From Rhynchonema sp. JSB1_4 (Eukaryota; Nematoda; Chromadorea; Monhysterida; Xyalidae), in the NCBI GenBank assembly GCA_030248065.1, contig JASAMV010000669.1, positions 29,920 to 93,919 on the forward strand: a stretch of 64,000 bases of DNA. The letters are read 5' to 3'. Under the pieces are notes generated by a model that was not told the origin of the DNA, did not search any database, and saw nothing but the letters and a program-made list of their open reading frames with translations. Positions 62,688 through 64,000 of this stretch are shown in pieces (within the stretch, counting starts at the first letter, position 1; the number at the start of each line of letters is the position of its first letter). The position numbers were made by a program, and so were the translations under genes.

Positions 62688-63578
62688 CAGCTGTTGGAGG
62701 TACTCTGGAGGGGGGATACCTCACTGCACCGCTTTCGGAGAGGGGTGGTGCCCCCTGCTGTACCAGAGCCGATGGCCTGAGGGGGTTGTGTACCTAGGGG
62801 GGGGGGGTTGGGGGGGGGGGTTAGGTTTTGGGGTGAAAAAGTTTTTATGTGTTTATTATGTGTGGAATAAAGTGAAAACGTAGTATTTGCGCGCGTAGCG
62901 CGCGAATTTCAGCAATTATTTGGGTAAAAAACGCTGATTTTGCACTAATTTAGGCCATTTTGGTCAAAAATTGGCACTTTTGGGGCAAAATCGGGGGGGG
63001 GGGGATACCTACTGTACCGGGGTGAAAATCAGGGGGATACCTACTGTACCATGCCAAACAGTGGTGTAGCTACCCAGGCGGGGCGGCAACCTTCCGTACC
63101 ACCCAAAATGCGGGGCTGCAACCTACCTTCTTTACCTGCCGAGCTTGGGGGGGGGGGTCGTACCACTTGGGGGGGGGGGGGGGGGTCATCTGGAAACCGA
63201 AATTTTTTCATGTCTCAATACTGAAGAAAATGTGGCCTAAAACACTAATTTCGCGCGCCGCGCGCGATTTTTCGCCTATTTGCATACAAATATGCTAATT
63301 TTATGCAATTTTAAGCCAAAAATGTATGTTTTGGGTGAAAAGTTAGGTGGGGCGGCAACCTACCTACTGTACCAGGGGAGGGGCGGCAATCTACCCACCG
63401 TACCAGGCGAGGGGCGGCAACCTACCTACTGTACCTTGGGGGGGGGGGACCCCCCCCACCCCCCCCCCGAGCCACACCATTGATGCCAAACATCGGGGGG
63501 GATACCTACTGTACCAGGCGAGGGGGGATACCTACTGTACTGCCCCCCCCCAACCCCCCCCCCCCACCTCCAACACTG
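62688..63578. mobile_element. hAT-like element splitting the RT domain
   Basis: CAGCTGTTGGAGGTACTC to CCACCTCCAACACTG. CCCAGAA flanks both sides (7 bases shared), and removing the element restores VSGWTP in the RT frame. It contains 63059-63482. Confidence 0.85.
63059..63482. mobile_element. hAT-like element, GGGGCGGCAACCTACCTACT family
   Basis: CAGTGGTGTAGCTACCC to CGAGCCACACCATTG. A perfect 8-bp duplication ATGCCAAA stands at 63051-63058 and 63483-63490. It has a GCGCGCCGCGCGC palindrome near 63253 and A/T tracts about every 10 bp. Confidence 0.92.
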
Positions 63579-63681
63579 CCCAGAAACAGCGTCACCGACC
63601 CGAACCCGTTGTGACCGTCCACTTTTTGTCAAAAATACTAAAATTTCTGACGGATTCAGCAAGTAAGTGATCAGTATTGTC

Positions 63682-64000
63682 CAGTGGTGTGGCTACCCAG
63701 GCGTGTAATCAACCTACTGTACCACCAAGAAAGGCCTGCAATCAACCTACCTACTATACCGGCCAGTGTAGTGGCTGGGGGGATGGGGGGGGGACTCCCC
63801 CTAAGGAGTAAGTAGGTACCTTGCAACCACCCCTTGGGGGGATGGGGGGGGAAGGGTAGGTACCTTGCAACCGCCCCGGAGGGTACCTGTTGCATGCAAC
63901 CAGTGCTGTGGCTACTTTTGCGGGGCGGGTAGGGTACATAGGTGGAAAAAATCGGGGCGAGTAGGGGGGTAGTGTAGTGTACCTGGGATTTTTTTTGGGG
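63682..64000. mobile_element. Three nested hAT-like left ends, cut by the window edge
   Basis: CAGTGGTGTGGCTACCC at 63682, CAGTGTAGTGGCTGGGG at 63764 (preceded by ATACCGGC) and CAGTGCTGTGGCTACTT at 63901 (preceded by CATGCAAC). They are the mirror images of the elements closing at 58387, 58308 and 58171. Confidence 0.85.

Larger units (their letters stand above)
61707..63681 (-). pseudogene. Non-LTR retrotransposon pol fragment, right-arm copy
   Basis: On the minus strand from 63681 down: an RT segment RSQRVRVGDAVSG, the insert 62688-63578, then WTPHS, VAQGSVFGPTLF, IYINDVVS and ADDIKIYREIR. Next come FLRKLYLAYVRPLLEFSMSI, VEKIQRRFTYYLPG, and the C-terminal YRVVDLWNRLPEDVVSAAS ending FSAVVD. 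The motif order (GxxQGSxxGPxLF, then ADD) is a reverse transcriptase of CR1/Jockey type. A few frameshifts and stops (for example between the two RT motifs) make it a pseudogene, but it is better preserved than the left copy. Confidence 0.85.
61480..64000. repeat. Right arm of a giant palindrome (runs off the window)
   Basis: Complement of 58068-60590, including the nested elements 62688-63578 and 63059-63482. At the outer side are the inverted counterparts of the elements ending at 58387, 58308 and 58171, starting at 63682, 63764 and 63901 with the same target words (ATACCGGC, CATGCAAC). Confidence 0.9.

Overview
The window is animal nuclear DNA. Every recognised gene is broken by GT-AG introns, and codon phase is preserved across every junction I could check. 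A TBP-related factor 2 (TRF2/TBPL1) gene points to a bilaterian. An excitatory amino acid transporter and a malonyl-CoA decarboxylase ending in a peroxisomal SKL signal agree with an animal. I cannot name the phylum; a marine or parasitic invertebrate rich in DNA transposons is an inference from repeat content only.

Layout. 1-12 kb: a short two-exon minus-strand gene for a signal-peptide, single-pass membrane protein (976-1661), one weak plus-strand gene candidate, and scattered MITEs. 12-22.6 kb, plus strand: a SLC1 glutamate transporter (13 core exons, 17195-22573, probably preceded by an exon at 12210-12385). 22.6-31.2 kb: no gene found, several large inverted repeats. 31.2-34.5 kb, plus strand: mitochondrial L-threonine 3-dehydrogenase, 9 exons, 386 aa. 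35.2-52.4 kb, all minus strand: malonyl-CoA decarboxylase (9 exons, 492 aa), ribosome production factor 2 (9 exons, 307 aa) and TRF2 (9 exons found, 5' end unresolved). The genes have housekeeping or neuronal roles and no common pathway is apparent, although threonine catabolism and malonyl-CoA breakdown both yield acetyl-CoA in mitochondria.

The introns, especially those of TRF2 and MLYCD, are packed with non-autonomous DNA transposons: 8-bp-TSD CAGTG-ended (hAT-like) elements, TTA/TAA-TSD (PIF/Harbinger-like) MITEs and foldbacks. From about 50.9 kb to the window end the DNA is almost purely repeats. It is a deep nest of small hAT-like elements whose ends can be matched like brackets through their 8-bp target duplications. 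It is followed by a giant palindrome (arms 58068-60590 and 61480-64000, running off the window) that carries two inverted copies of a broken non-LTR retrotransposon.

The most interesting signal is the shared architecture of these small elements. They have CAGTG ends, a G-run, and family-specific subterminal repeats that mostly begin GGTAC. Their bodies hold A/T tracts spaced about 10 bp apart, and most have a GC-rich palindrome near the centre. No transposase gene is visible in the window, so the elements must be mobilised in trans.
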